From Pseudofrankia inefficax (GTDB taxonomy: Bacteria; Actinomycetota; Actinomycetes; Frankiales; Frankiaceae): a DNA stretch of 64,000 bases. The notes below the pieces were generated by a model. That model saw nothing but the letters and a program-made list of their open reading frames with translations. It had not been told where the DNA came from and searched no databases. Below are positions 17,014 to 25,589 of the stretch, piece after piece. The stretch lies in NCBI RefSeq assembly GCF_000166135.1, contig NC_014666.1:6820001-6884000 (forward strand). Reading direction: 5' to 3'. Both the position numbers and the translations under genes were made by a program. How positions within the stretch are numbered: position 1 is the first letter of the stretch; every line of letters starts with the position of its first letter.

Positions 17014-18120
17014 TCAGCCCGACGCGCCGGAGCTCGGCGCCTGCGTGTTGGGGATGCCGAAGCCGCGGCCGACGTCGGGACGGCGCAGCTTCCAGATGAG
17101 GCCGTCGTAGAAGAGGTGCAGGCCGCCGGCGATCAGCACGAACAGTGTGAAGTAGGGGTAGCCCGCGGCCGTCAGGCCCACCAGGATGGCGCCGATTCCG
17201 GCGAGGTAGGCGGCGAGGAAACCGGTCCGGCCGGCCGGGGAGCGCACGACCGCGGCGACCGGCCCGGTTCGGACGTCGACCGGCTCGCCCGCCTTCGGCT
17301 TCGGCCGGTAGCGGCCTTCGAGATGGTGGTGGACGACCAGGAAGTACTCGGCCGCGTGGGAGCCGACGTAGGCGATGAAGCCGACCAGCGGGTTGACGGC
17401 CACCAGCAGGATCATGACCAGGGTCGAGCCGACGTAGAACCACTTCGCCGGGTTGGCGTTCGGGTTGCGGTGTTCGGCCAGCGCCCACCGGACCAGCGCC
17501 GCGATGGCGACCGCGGCCGCGATCGGCAGCAGGATCCGGGCGATCGGGGCGGCGTCGGTGAGCAGGTCGAGCGCCCGGCGGTTGACGCCGCCCAGCCCGG
17601 CGACGGCTACCTTGTCCGCGGTGCTTCTGGCCGACGCGGCGGCGAGGACGGCGGTGACGAGCCAGCTGTACAGGAGGAGCCGCTCGGCGTTCCCGTGGCT
17701 GTCCTGTGCCTTGCGGCCGTAGATCCTGGTCAGGCCGTACCGCTGCTGCAGGGTGTGCACGGCGTTCCAGACAGCGGCGACGACAGCGAGCAGCGCGAAG
17801 CTCACGAGCATCCCGAACGCGACCAGGGCGGCGAGTACGAACGGGCTCGCCGTGAAGATCGCCCGTCGGGTGGCGAACTGCTTGCGGTCGCCGTAGACGA
17901 GCAGCAGCGTCAGCGGCTGGTGCATGACGGAGAACATCAGCGTCGCCGCGACCAGCCAGCGCACCGCGGGCCCGTTGTCGGCCAGCGCCCAGGCCACCGC
18001 CGCGAACGGCACCCACAGCGCCGCCACGCCGAGGTCATAGGTCGCCGAGCGAATCCAGCGCGGCCGCCTGGACCTCGGCGGCGCTGCCTGGGCGACGGGC
18101 TCCACCGCGATCGCCGTCAC
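17014..18120 (-). CDS. Multi-pass membrane protein with conserved-looking histidines
   Basis: 368 residues with roughly eight hydrophobic segments. Histidines cluster beside aromatic and charged residues at membrane edges: FSVMHQPLTLLL, WNAVHTLQQRYGLTRIYGRK, GSHAAEYFLVVHHHLEGRY and GLHLFYDGLIWKLRRP. This resembles di-iron or haem membrane enzymes (the Brp/Blh carotenoid dioxygenase or fatty-acid hydroxylase styles), but the family cannot be fixed. The Trp-Lys-Leu-Arg-Arg-Pro end and GYPYFTLFVLIAGG suggest a conserved actinobacterial protein. GTG 18120 follows GGAGG. The promoter region holds two sets of 18-bp direct repeats. Confidence 0.7.
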   Translation of the reverse strand: MTAIAVEPVAQAAPPRSRRPRWIRSATYDLGVAALWVPFAAVAWALADNGPAVRWLVAATLMFSVMHQPLTLLLVYGDRKQFATRRAIFTASPFVLAALVAFGMLVSFALLAVVAAVWNAVHTLQQRYGLTRIYGRKAQDSHGNAERLLLYSWLVTAVLAAASARSTADKVAVAGLGGVNRRALDLLTDAAPIARILLPIAAAVAIAALVRWALAEHRNPNANPAKWFYVGSTLVMILLVAVNPLVGFIAYVGSHAAEYFLVVHHHLEGRYRPKPKAGEPVDVRTGPVAAVVRSPAGRTGFLAAYLAGIGAILVGLTAAGYPYFTLFVLIAGGLHLFYDGLIWKLRRPDVGRGFGIPNTQAPSSGASG

Positions 18121-18148
18121 GGCCGGCCTCCGTCAACGGACACGAACC

Positions 18149-18254
18149 GGGAATCCTGCGAACGCTGGGAATCCTGCGAACTCCGGGAATCCACCGGCCG
18201 ACCTCCCAGACGTGGAGCGGGGCTCCTACCAGGTATGGGGCTTCAACCAGGTAT
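18149..18254. promoter_or_regulatory. Two sets of 18-bp direct repeats upstream of the membrane protein gene
   Basis: Set one is GGGAATCCTGCGAAC at 18149 and 18167, with a truncated third copy at 18185, an 18-base period. Set two is two adjacent 18-base units, 18219-18236 and 18237-18254, both ending ACCAGGTAT. Both lie within 135 bases of the start at 18120. Tandem sites in helical phase suggest cooperative regulator binding. Confidence 0.55.
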
Positions 18255-18329
18255 ATAGCCGACGCCGCCTACCTCGTCCACGGCCCGACCGGCCCATTCC
18301 ACCCGACGCCCGGCCGCCGGGCGCCACCT

Positions 18330-18404
18330 TGATCGCCGTTTTGGCCCTCCCGTGGTTGCCACGGGCGCCGGATCGCAACCACCCGAGGGCCAAAACGGCG
18401 ATCA
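18330..18404. repeat. 75-bp intergenic hairpin repeat, copy 4
   Basis: The best-paired copy. Arms 18330-18359 and 18375-18404 differ at only two positions. The stem reads TTTTGGCCC/GGGCCAAAA and TGGTTGC/GCAACCA. It lies 66 bases downstream of the purL stop (minus strand). Confidence 0.92.
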
Positions 18405-18470
18405 AGAAGCGCGGAACCGGCGGCTCGCGCCGGCCGGCGCCGGGCCGGGCCGGCGCCTGGCCGGCCGGGG

Positions 18471-21400
18471 TCAGCCGAGCCAGATGCGGGCGTTCTGGAA
18501 GAGGCGCAGCCAGGGGCCGTACAGGTCGTCGCCGCCGGCCGGGCCGGCGCCGAGGGGCAGCCAGGAGCGCTGCTGGGTCAGGAACGCCCGCTCGGGGTGC
18601 GGCATGATCAACGTGACGCGGCCGTCGTCCGAGGTCACGGCGGCGACGGCGCCGGGGCTGCCGTTCGGGTTCGCCGGGTACTCCTGGGTCGGCTTGCCGT
18701 GGTTGTCGGCGTAGCGGGCCGACGCGGCGCCTGGGCCGGCCGCGCCGAACTCCATCCGGCCCTCGCCGTGCGCGACCGGCACCGCCAGCACCGAGCCGGC
18801 CATCCCGGCGAACAGCACCGACGGCGAGTCCTCGATGAGCAGGCTGGAGACCCGGGCCTCGAAGCGTTCGGAGGTGTTCTCCAGCAGCGTCGGCCAGCCG
18901 GTCGCGCCGGGGATGAGCGCGCCGAGGCCGGCGACCATCTGGCAGCCGTTGCAGACCCCGAGCGTCAGGGTGTCGGGCCGGTGGAAGTAGGCGCGGAACG
19001 CGGCGGCCAGCTCGGGGTGGGCGAGGATCGACTTCGCCCAGCCGAGGCCGGCGCCGAGCACGTCGCCATAGGAGAAGCCGCCGCAGGCCGCGAGCACGTG
19101 GAACTCGTCGAGGGTGACCGTCCCGGCCAGCAGGTCGGTCATGTGGACGTCGACGGCGTCGAACCCGGCCGCGTCGAACGCGGCGGCCATCTCGACCTGG
19201 CCGTTGACGCCCTCGTCGCGCAGCACCGCGACCTTCGGCCGGGCCGGGTAGGCACGCCGGTCCAGGGCGAAGGTGACCCGTTCGGAGATGCCCGGGTCGG
19301 TGTCGTCGAGGATCGCGTCGAACTCCTGGTCGGCGGTCTCGGGGTTGTCGCGCAGCCGCTGGACGAGGTAGCTGGTCGTCGCCCAGGTCCGCTCCAGCTC
19401 GGCCCGGCCGCGTTCGTAGACGACCGCGCCGCCGTCGCGCAGGACGACCCGCTGGTGGTAGGTCGGCCGGCCGAGCACGTGCACGTTGCCTGGGCCGACG
19501 GCGGCGGCGAGCGTCGCGGCGACCCGCTCGACGCCCGCGCCCGCGACCTGCAGGACCGCGCCGAGCTCCTCCGCGAACAGCCGGCCCACCAGCGTGCCGG
19601 GCAGGGCGGCGAGGTCGACGTCGAGGCCGACCCGGCCGGCGAACGCCATCTCGACCAGCGTCGCGAGCAGGCCGCCGTCGGAGCGGTCGTGGTAGGCGAG
19701 CACCTCGCCGTCCGCGACCAGTGCCCGGGTCGCCGCGAAGAACGCCTTCAGCGTGGCCGCGTCGGCGTCGGGGACCTCGGCGGCGCCGTCGCGGCTGTAG
19801 GCCTGGGCGAGCGCCGAACCGCCGAGCCGACACCGGCCGCCGGACAGGTCGACGAACACCAGCCGGCTCGTCTCGTCCCGGGCGAGCTGCGGGGTGAGCA
19901 CCCGGGAGACGTCGGCGACGGGCGCGGCCGCGGTGATGATCAACGACACGGGCGAGGTGACCGCGTGGTCACCGGTGCTGTCCGACCAGACGGTGCGCAT
20001 GCTCGTCGAGTCCTTGCCGACCGGGATCGGGATGCCGAGCGCCGGGCAGAACTGCTCACCCAGCGCGTGGACCGCCTCGAACAGCGCGGCCTGCTGGGTG
20101 TCGACCTGCACCGCGGCCATCCAGTTGGCCGACAGCGCGACCTGGGACAGGTCGCCGACCGCGGCGGCGGCCAGGTTGGTGATCGCCTCGCCCACGGCCA
20201 TCCGGGCCGCGGCAGGCGCGCTGACCGTCGCCAGCGGGGTGCGCTCCCCCATCGCGAGTGCCTCGCCGGTCCGGCTGCCGTAGGCGGCCGCGGTGACGGC
20301 GACGTCGGAGACCGGGACCTGCCACGGGCCGACGAGCTGGTCGCGGACGGTGTGCCCGCCGACGGTCCGGTCGCCGATGGTGATGAGGAACTTCTTGCTC
20401 CCGACGGCCGGCACCCGCAGCACCCGCTCGACGGCCTCGACCAGCTCGATCCCGGTCTCGTCGAAGGCGCCCACCGCGACGCCGGCGGTCGCGGCCGCGC
20501 GGCTCTGCCGGGAGGCCTCGCCGAACAGCAGCGACATCGGGACGTCGACGGGCGCCTCTGCCCTGTCATCGGAGCCGCCGAACAGTCGGTCCCGCACGAC
20601 GAGGCGCGGCTCGTCGGTCACCGTGCCGACGACGGCGAACGGGCAGCGCTCCCGCTCGCAGAGCTTCGTGAAGGCCGCGAGGTCGGCCGCGGCGATGCCG
20701 AGGACGTAGCGCTCCTGCGCCTCGTTGCACCAGATCGCGAGCGGCGACATGCCGGCGTCCGCGTTCGGCAGGTCGCGCAGCTCGAAGACGGCGCCCCGGC
20801 CGGAGTCGTGCACCAGCTCGGGCAGCGCGTTCGACCAGCCGCCCGCGCCGACGTCGTGGATGGAGACGATCGGGTTGGCCTCGTCGAGCGCCCAGCAGGC
20901 GTTGATGACCTCCTGCGCCCGGCGCTGCATCTCGGCGTTGCCGCGCTGCACGGACGCGAAGTCGAGGTCGGCGTCGCCTGCGCCGGACTGCACGCTGGAC
21001 GCCGCGCCGCCTCCGAGGCCGATGAGCATCGCCGGGCCGCCGAGGACGACGACCAGGTCGCCCGGCGCCAACCGGTCCTTGTGGACCAGGGAGTCCCGGA
21101 CGTTGCCCACCCCGCCGGCGATCATGATCGGCTTGTGGTAGCCCCACCGGCCGCCGGGGCCGCCGTCGCTCTCGTAGGTCCGGAAGTAGCCGGCGAGGTT
21201 GGGCCGGCCGAACTCGTTGTTGTAGCCGGAGGCGCCCAGCGGGGCCTCGACCATGATGTCCAGCGGGGCGGAGATCCGGTCCGGGCGTTCCTCCCGCCCC
21301 TCCCAGGGCGAGTCGTCACCGGGGATGCGCAGATGGGACACGGTGTAGCCGGACAGGCCCATCTTCGGGGTGGCGCCGCGGCCGGTGGCACCCTCGTCGC

Positions 21401-22343
21401 GGATCTCGCCGCCGACGCCGGTCGCCGAGCCGGGGCCGGGGGCGATCGCGGTCGGGTGGTTGTGCGTCTCAACCTTCACGAGGATGTGCGCGGGGCCCTC
21501 GTGGCGGCCATAGGCATGGGTCGCCGGGTCGGCGTAGAACCATGGCGCGTTCTCACCGCGCAGCACGGCGGAGTTGTCGGAGTAGGCGGACAGCACCTTC
21601 TCGCCCGACTGCTCGAACGTGTTCTTGATCATGGAGAACAGGCTCTTCGGCTGGGCCTCGCCGTCGATCGTCCAGGCGGCGTTGAAGACCTTGTGCCGGC
21701 AGTGCTCGCTGTTGACCTGGGCGAACATCATCAGCTCGACGTCGGTCGGGTTGCGGCCCAGAGCGCCGTACTGGTCGACGAGGTAGGCGATGTCACCCGC
21801 GCCGAGCGCGAGCCCCAGTGTCCTGTTGGCCTCGTCCAGCGCGGCCGGGCCTCGGCCGAGAAGGTCGACGTCGAGCTGGGGACGCGGGCGCTCGGCGATG
21901 AACAGCGCGTCGGCGGTGGCGACTGACGGCGCGACGACCTCGGTCATCCGGTCGTGCAGCAGCGGCGCCAGGGCGCCCGCGTCGACGGGGCCGTCACCGG
22001 ACAGGTAGTAGACGGTCCCGCGCTCGATCCGGCGGACCGCGGCCAGACCGGCGGACGCGGCGATGTCGGACGCCTTCGACGACCACGGTGAGATCGTCCC
22101 GAACCGGGGAAGCACGACCAGCGTCGTGGCCGCCGCGGCCCGGTCGCCGTGGAACGGCTCGCCATAGGTGAGCAGCCCACGCAGCCGTGCCTCGTCCTCG
22201 GTCGCGAGGCCGCCGGCCAGGTCGACGAAGTGGACGTACTCGGCGATCACACCCGTCACGGCCGGCTCGACCGCCCGAAGCCGGGCAAGCAACCGCCGGC
22301 GAGCCGGACCGGTCAGGGCGGCGATGTCTCCGTAGGTCTTCAT
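18471..22343 (-). CDS. purL: Phosphoribosylformylglycinamidine synthase, single-chain large form
   Basis: 1290 residues, the length of the E. coli-type enzyme. It makes FGAM from FGAR, ATP and glutamine in purine synthesis. Landmarks: an N-terminal PurS-like part, NSEHCRHK at 211-218, the ATP-site segment VETHNHPTAIAPGPG from 291, and a second AIR-synthase-like half. The C-terminal glutamine amidotransferase begins at KVAVLRDEGVNGQ, with nucleophile Cys1131 in GVCNGCQ and His1249/Glu1251 in PHPER. All domains and catalytic residues are intact. Most actinobacteria use separate PurS, PurQ and PurL, so the fused form is notable. ATG 22343 overlaps the stop of a repeat-built leader ORF and lacks a good ribosome site of its own. 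The frame has a stop just upstream, so the start is well fixed. Confidence 0.96.
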   Translation of the reverse strand: MKTYGDIAALTGPARRRLLARLRAVEPAVTGVIAEYVHFVDLAGGLATEDEARLRGLLTYGEPFHGDRAAAATTLVVLPRFGTISPWSSKASDIAASAGLAAVRRIERGTVYYLSGDGPVDAGALAPLLHDRMTEVVAPSVATADALFIAERPRPQLDVDLLGRGPAALDEANRTLGLALGAGDIAYLVDQYGALGRNPTDVELMMFAQVNSEHCRHKVFNAAWTIDGEAQPKSLFSMIKNTFEQSGEKVLSAYSDNSAVLRGENAPWFYADPATHAYGRHEGPAHILVKVETHNHPTAIAPGPGSATGVGGEIRDEGATGRGATPKMGLSGYTVSHLRIPGDDSPWEGREERPDRISAPLDIMVEAPLGASGYNNEFGRPNLAGYFRTYESDGGPGGRWGYHKPIMIAGGVGNVRDSLVHKDRLAPGDLVVVLGGPAMLIGLGGGAASSVQSGAGDADLDFASVQRGNAEMQRRAQEVINACWALDEANPIVSIHDVGAGGWSNALPELVHDSGRGAVFELRDLPNADAGMSPLAIWCNEAQERYVLGIAAADLAAFTKLCERERCPFAVVGTVTDEPRLVVRDRLFGGSDDRAEAPVDVPMSLLFGEASRQSRAAATAGVAVGAFDETGIELVEAVERVLRVPAVGSKKFLITIGDRTVGGHTVRDQLVGPWQVPVSDVAVTAAAYGSRTGEALAMGERTPLATVSAPAAARMAVGEAITNLAAAAVGDLSQVALSANWMAAVQVDTQQAALFEAVHALGEQFCPALGIPIPVGKDSTSMRTVWSDSTGDHAVTSPVSLIITAAAPVADVSRVLTPQLARDETSRLVFVDLSGGRCRLGGSALAQAYSRDGAAEVPDADAATLKAFFAATRALVADGEVLAYHDRSDGGLLATLVEMAFAGRVGLDVDLAALPGTLVGRLFAEELGAVLQVAGAGVERVAATLAAAVGPGNVHVLGRPTYHQRVVLRDGGAVVYERGRAELERTWATTSYLVQRLRDNPETADQEFDAILDDTDPGISERVTFALDRRAYPARPKVAVLRDEGVNGQVEMAAAFDAAGFDAVDVHMTDLLAGTVTLDEFHVLAACGGFSYGDVLGAGLGWAKSILAHPELAAAFRAYFHRPDTLTLGVCNGCQMVAGLGALIPGATGWPTLLENTSERFEARVSSLLIEDSPSVLFAGMAGSVLAVPVAHGEGRMEFGAAGPGAASARYADNHGKPTQEYPANPNGSPGAVAAVTSDDGRVTLIMPHPERAFLTQQRSWLPLGAGPAGGDDLYGPWLRLFQNARIWLG

Positions 22344-22456
22344 GTCCGCCGTTCGTCAGGGCCCGCTCTTGGCCGTTCGTCACAGCCCGCTCTTGGCCGT
22401 TCGTCAGGGCCCGCTCTTGGCCGTTCGTCACAGCCCGTTCTTTGGCCGCTGGTCAT
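22340..22456 (-). CDS. 38-codon repeat-encoded ORF coupled to purL
   Basis: An ATG at 22456 opens a 38-residue frame whose TGA (22340-22342) overlaps the purL ATG as ATGA. It runs through the 24-bp tandem array, so the peptide is built of the octapeptide (C/P)DERPRAG repeated with alternating Cys and Pro. Proline and arginine are abundant. It could be a leader peptide that controls ribosome access to purL, or a chance frame. A 24-base unit keeps the frame, and the 4-base overlap is the style of real coupling in this genome. There is only a weak ribosome site (AAAGAACGGG region). Confidence 0.4.
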   Translation of the reverse strand: MTSGQRTGCDERPRAGPDERPRAGCDERPRAGPDERRT

Positions 22457-22487
22457 GGCCCGTTCTTTGGCCGCTGGTCAGGGCCCG
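22351..22487. repeat. 24/25-bp tandem repeat upstream of purL
   Basis: About five and a half units. Units at 22351, 22375 and 22399 are 24 bp; those at 22423 and 22448 are 25 bp with TTT in place of TT. The unit is close to GTTCGTCAGGGCCCGCTCTT plus GGCC, and units alternate between CAGGGCCCG and CACAGCCCG. The array ends 7 bases from the purL start, so it forms the mRNA leader. Confidence 0.9.
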
Positions 22488-22601
22488 CGACCGTTGATGC
22501 TATCCGCGCGGCGGGGTCGAACCCCCTTTCATGATCGGCAATGCCGACGGGGAGCCACACCTCGAACACGTACGGCGCTCGCGCGGCGGTACAGTCACTA
22601 A

Positions 22602-22621
22602 CAACCGGTTTCACAACCGGT
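22602..22621. promoter_or_regulatory. CAACCGGT direct repeat upstream of the cyclase-like gene
   Basis: CAACCGGT occurs at 22602-22609 and 22614-22621, each containing the palindrome ACCGGT, 12 bases apart (about one helical turn). It lies 57 bases before the start at 22678, in the divergent region with purL. It could be an operator for either gene. Confidence 0.4.
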
Positions 22622-22677
22622 GCGCCGTTTGGGGGGCCGGCCAACTCGGGCCGGGCGGCGCGGACCGTGGAGGTTCA

Positions 22678-23754
22678 ATGAGCGTTCCACCGCCCGCATT
22701 CAGGCGGCTTTGCCTCATGGTCGACGTCGAGCGCTACAGCGAGCAGTCGAACCGACGGCAGGTCGACATCCAGACCAGTCTCGCGAAAATGCGCACCCGG
22801 GCGCTCCGTCGAGCCCAGATCAACCACCGGGCCTGCGCGGTACAGGAACAGGGCGACGGATTTCTCCTCGTGCTGCCGGCCGGTATCGACGAGGCTCGCG
22901 CCGTCCCCGGGCTGGTGAACGGCTTCGTGGACGGCCTCACCGTCGCCAACGAGGCGAGCACGCATCGGATCCGCCTGCGGGCGGCGCTTGCGCAGGGCGT
23001 CGTCCGGCGCGGTGCGACCGGATATGTTGCCAACGCGGTCGTGGCGGCGGCCAGGATTGTCGGCGCGGCCGAGGTCAGGGCCGCCCTGGACCGCCATCCC
23101 GACCGGGACCTCGCATTCGCGGTCACGGCCGAGCTCTACAGCGACGTGATCGCCGACGGCTACACCCCGACCGTCGGGACCGAGGCGACGCAGGCGCACA
23201 TCGACATTCCGGACCGGGCTTTCTCCGCCGACGTGTGGATTCTGGTCCCGGACGCCGCGGTGCCATCACCCGACCGGCGCGGGCCGAACTGGGAACGGGT
23301 GCTCACGGTGGCGGAGGGCGCCCTTTCCGCGATCCAGTTCGGGCAGGCGGCGGAGCAGTACTGGGACCATCACCTCGCCGACCACCACCAGGACGCCCAG
23401 CAGCAGGACGATCAGCACACGGCCCACCCCGCCGCGAATCCCGGTGACGTCCCGGTCCCGAGCGACCCACCTCCGACGGCCGAGCCGACCGACCTGCCGG
23501 TCCCTCCGGTCGACCTGCCCCACGAGACCTGGACGCTCGACCAGCTGGGCACGGAATACACACATCTCGGCCCGGAATACACGCTGGAGTTCGACGAGGC
23601 CGGCTATCACTGGCTCGACGCGCCGTACGGCTACGGGACCCACGAGCATCCGGGCCCCGTCCTGGACGTCGACCCGCACAGCCACGGCCCGGTCGACGAC
23701 TGGCCGCTGCCCGGAACGGACCATGACGGCCTCGACCCCGGGCATCTGCACTGA
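22678..23754 (+). CDS. Class III nucleotidyl cyclase-like protein with His/Asp/Pro-rich tail
   Basis: 358 residues. The first 175 look like a minimal cyclase-homology domain: VDVERYS (Asp16) and QEQGDGFLL (Asp60) sit where the two metal-binding aspartates of class III cyclases lie. The later GATGYVANAVVAAARIVGA resembles the substrate-loop segment but has different spacing between Asn and Arg, so activity is uncertain. Residues after about 230 are low-complexity, rich in His, Asp, Pro and Gln (DHHLADHHQDAQQQ, then HEHPGP and DPHSHGP), and may bind metal. ATG 22678 follows GGAGG. It is divergent from purL. Related stand-alone domains in actinobacteria are often linked to signalling or defence proteins, but none is adjacent here. 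Confidence 0.65.
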   Translation: MSVPPPAFRRLCLMVDVERYSEQSNRRQVDIQTSLAKMRTRALRRAQINHRACAVQEQGDGFLLVLPAGIDEARAVPGLVNGFVDGLTVANEASTHRIRLRAALAQGVVRRGATGYVANAVVAAARIVGAAEVRAALDRHPDRDLAFAVTAELYSDVIADGYTPTVGTEATQAHIDIPDRAFSADVWILVPDAAVPSPDRRGPNWERVLTVAEGALSAIQFGQAAEQYWDHHLADHHQDAQQQDDQHTAHPAANPGDVPVPSDPPPTAEPTDLPVPPVDLPHETWTLDQLGTEYTHLGPEYTLEFDEAGYHWLDAPYGYGTHEHPGPVLDVDPHSHGPVDDWPLPGTDHDGLDPGHLH

Positions 23755-23784
23755 GCGCGGAAGCGGGACACCGGGCCGTACCGG

Positions 23785-25368
23785 CTACTTCAGCGTGCCG
23801 TCGGCGATCTCGGCGCTGAGCCGGCGGCGGTCGAGCTTGCCCGACGGCAGCGTCGGGATCTGGGCGCTGGTGGCGACGATCCAGCGGGTGGGCACCTTGT
23901 AGCTGGACAGCTGCGCCCGGGCTCGGGCCGTGAGCGAGGCGATGTCCACCGACTCGGCCGTGGGAACGACGATCGCGCAGACCTCCTCGCCGCGGACCGG
24001 GTGGGCGACGCCGAGGACGACGCACTGGGCGACGTCCGGGAACTCCTCGACGACGGCGGCGACCTCGAGCGGGGAGACGTTCGCCCCGGCTGCCTTGATC
24101 AGGTCGGTGGCCCGCCCCACGTAGAACAGCCGGGGGTCGTCCTCCCGGCGGTAGACCTGGTCGCCGGTGTGGTACCAGCCGTCGGCGTCGAACACGTCGG
24201 CGCGTTCGCGCTTGTTGTAGCCGGCCATCACGCCGACGCCGCGGATGAGCAGCTCACCGACGGCCCCGGCCGCGACGGGAACTCCGGCCTCGTCGACGAT
24301 CGCGATGTCGGTGGCCGCGAAACTGCCGCCGCTCTCGGACAGCGACCGGTGCGTGGGGAACCCGTCGGGAACGTTGCTCATCGCCAGGTCGAGCGGTCCG
24401 CCCGCGATCATCGGCCCGCTGCTCAGGTCGCGGTCCGCGAACGTGGGGTGCTCCCGCAGCTGCTGGGTGAACGCGGGCCAGCCGACGATGCCGTTCGCGC
24501 GTTCGCGTTCGGCCAGGTCGAGCGCGGCGCCGGCCTCCAGCCGGGGCAGCACGAGCAGCGTCGCGGGGGCGTGCAGCGCGCCCATCGCGGCGAGCACGCC
24601 ACCGATCCAGAAGAACGGCATCGCGCACAGGACGCGCGGCGCCGCCTGCACCCCGGTGAGGCTTCGGACGGCCGTCGGCCAGGTGGCCGTCTGCCGGACG
24701 ATCGTGCCGTGCGTGTGCAGCACGCCCTTCGGGTCGGCGGTCGTGCCGGAGGTGTGAATCATGATCGCGAGATCGGCCGGGGTGACCTCGTTCTCGACGG
24801 CGGCGAGGACGTCCGCGGGCACCATGTCATCGGCCACGCTGTCGCCCTCCGGATCCCAGCGGGTCGCCCAGTCGCGGTCGGTGTCGCCGGTCAGCACGAG
24901 GGAACGCAGATAGGGAGCGGTGGGCAGGCGCAGCCGCCCGGCAGCCTGGTCGGCGAGGCCCGGCAACGCCGTCTCGAGCCGCTCCGCGACGTCGATCTTC
25001 AGCACGCGGGGCGGGGCGACCAGCAGGCTGACGTCGGCCAGCCGCAGTACCTTGGCGATCTCGGCCGGCGTGTACAGCGTGCTGAGCGGCACGGCCAGCG
25101 CGCCGATCCGGGAGGTGGCCAGCCACCAGGTGATCCAGTCGGTGTCGTTGGTGAAGAACAGCCCGACCCGGCTGCCCTTGCCGACCCCGGCAGCCAGCAG
25201 CCAGCGGGCCGCCCGCGCCGAGCGTTCGTCCGCCTCGGCGTAGGTGAGCCGGTCGGTCGGGGTGACGACGTACTCGCCGGTCTCGTTCTCCCGGACGGCC
25301 CGGCGCAGCAACGCGCCGATGGTCAGCGGCTCCGAGCTGGCCGGCGACTCAGAATCCGACGACACCAT
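23785..25368 (-). CDS. AMP-dependent acyl-CoA synthetase
   Basis: 527 residues, ANL superfamily. The A3 motif is IHTSGTTADPKGV. Then come DGWYHTGDQVYRRED and FYVGRATDLIKAAGANVSPLEV, ending PTLPSGKLDRRRL with the catalytic lysine. The usual YGxTE motif (A5) reads SLSESGGSFAA, a divergence that may change acyl specificity. I chose ATG 25368, preceded by GGAGTG, so that the LTIGALLRRAVRE domain start follows; the frame is open upstream. It is divergent from the SDR gene. It activates an unidentified carboxylic acid. Confidence 0.9.
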   Translation of the reverse strand: MVSSDSESPASSEPLTIGALLRRAVRENETGEYVVTPTDRLTYAEADERSARAARWLLAAGVGKGSRVGLFFTNDTDWITWWLATSRIGALAVPLSTLYTPAEIAKVLRLADVSLLVAPPRVLKIDVAERLETALPGLADQAAGRLRLPTAPYLRSLVLTGDTDRDWATRWDPEGDSVADDMVPADVLAAVENEVTPADLAIMIHTSGTTADPKGVLHTHGTIVRQTATWPTAVRSLTGVQAAPRVLCAMPFFWIGGVLAAMGALHAPATLLVLPRLEAGAALDLAERERANGIVGWPAFTQQLREHPTFADRDLSSGPMIAGGPLDLAMSNVPDGFPTHRSLSESGGSFAATDIAIVDEAGVPVAAGAVGELLIRGVGVMAGYNKRERADVFDADGWYHTGDQVYRREDDPRLFYVGRATDLIKAAGANVSPLEVAAVVEEFPDVAQCVVLGVAHPVRGEEVCAIVVPTAESVDIASLTARARAQLSSYKVPTRWIVATSAQIPTLPSGKLDRRRLSAEIADGTLK

Positions 25369-25589
25369 GCCCCACACTCCGTCCCGCGCCCACCCGAGTC
25401 CTGCTCCCACCCGAGTTTCACGCCCACCCGCCGCCCGACGACGCAGTCGGGCGAACCCGTCGCATCGTCGCAGAAGCCGGCCCCGCGGGCCGCCGGTCGA
25501 CACCTGCCTGGATCGCCCGGAATCGCCACCCGCAACCGTGGGATGCTGCACGCCGAGCTAGGGCCGCGGGCGACCGAACAGGGAGAACG

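Noticed and set aside
18597-21926. A 1109-codon open frame antisense to purL
   Set aside because: It mirrors the high-GC codon bias of purL, has no domain, and is rich in Arg, Gly and Val as expected of a shadow frame.
22508-22526. GGGTTCGACCCC on the minus strand, like a tRNA T-arm
   Set aside because: No acceptor, D or anticodon stems can be formed around it; the loop is 5 rather than 7 bases.
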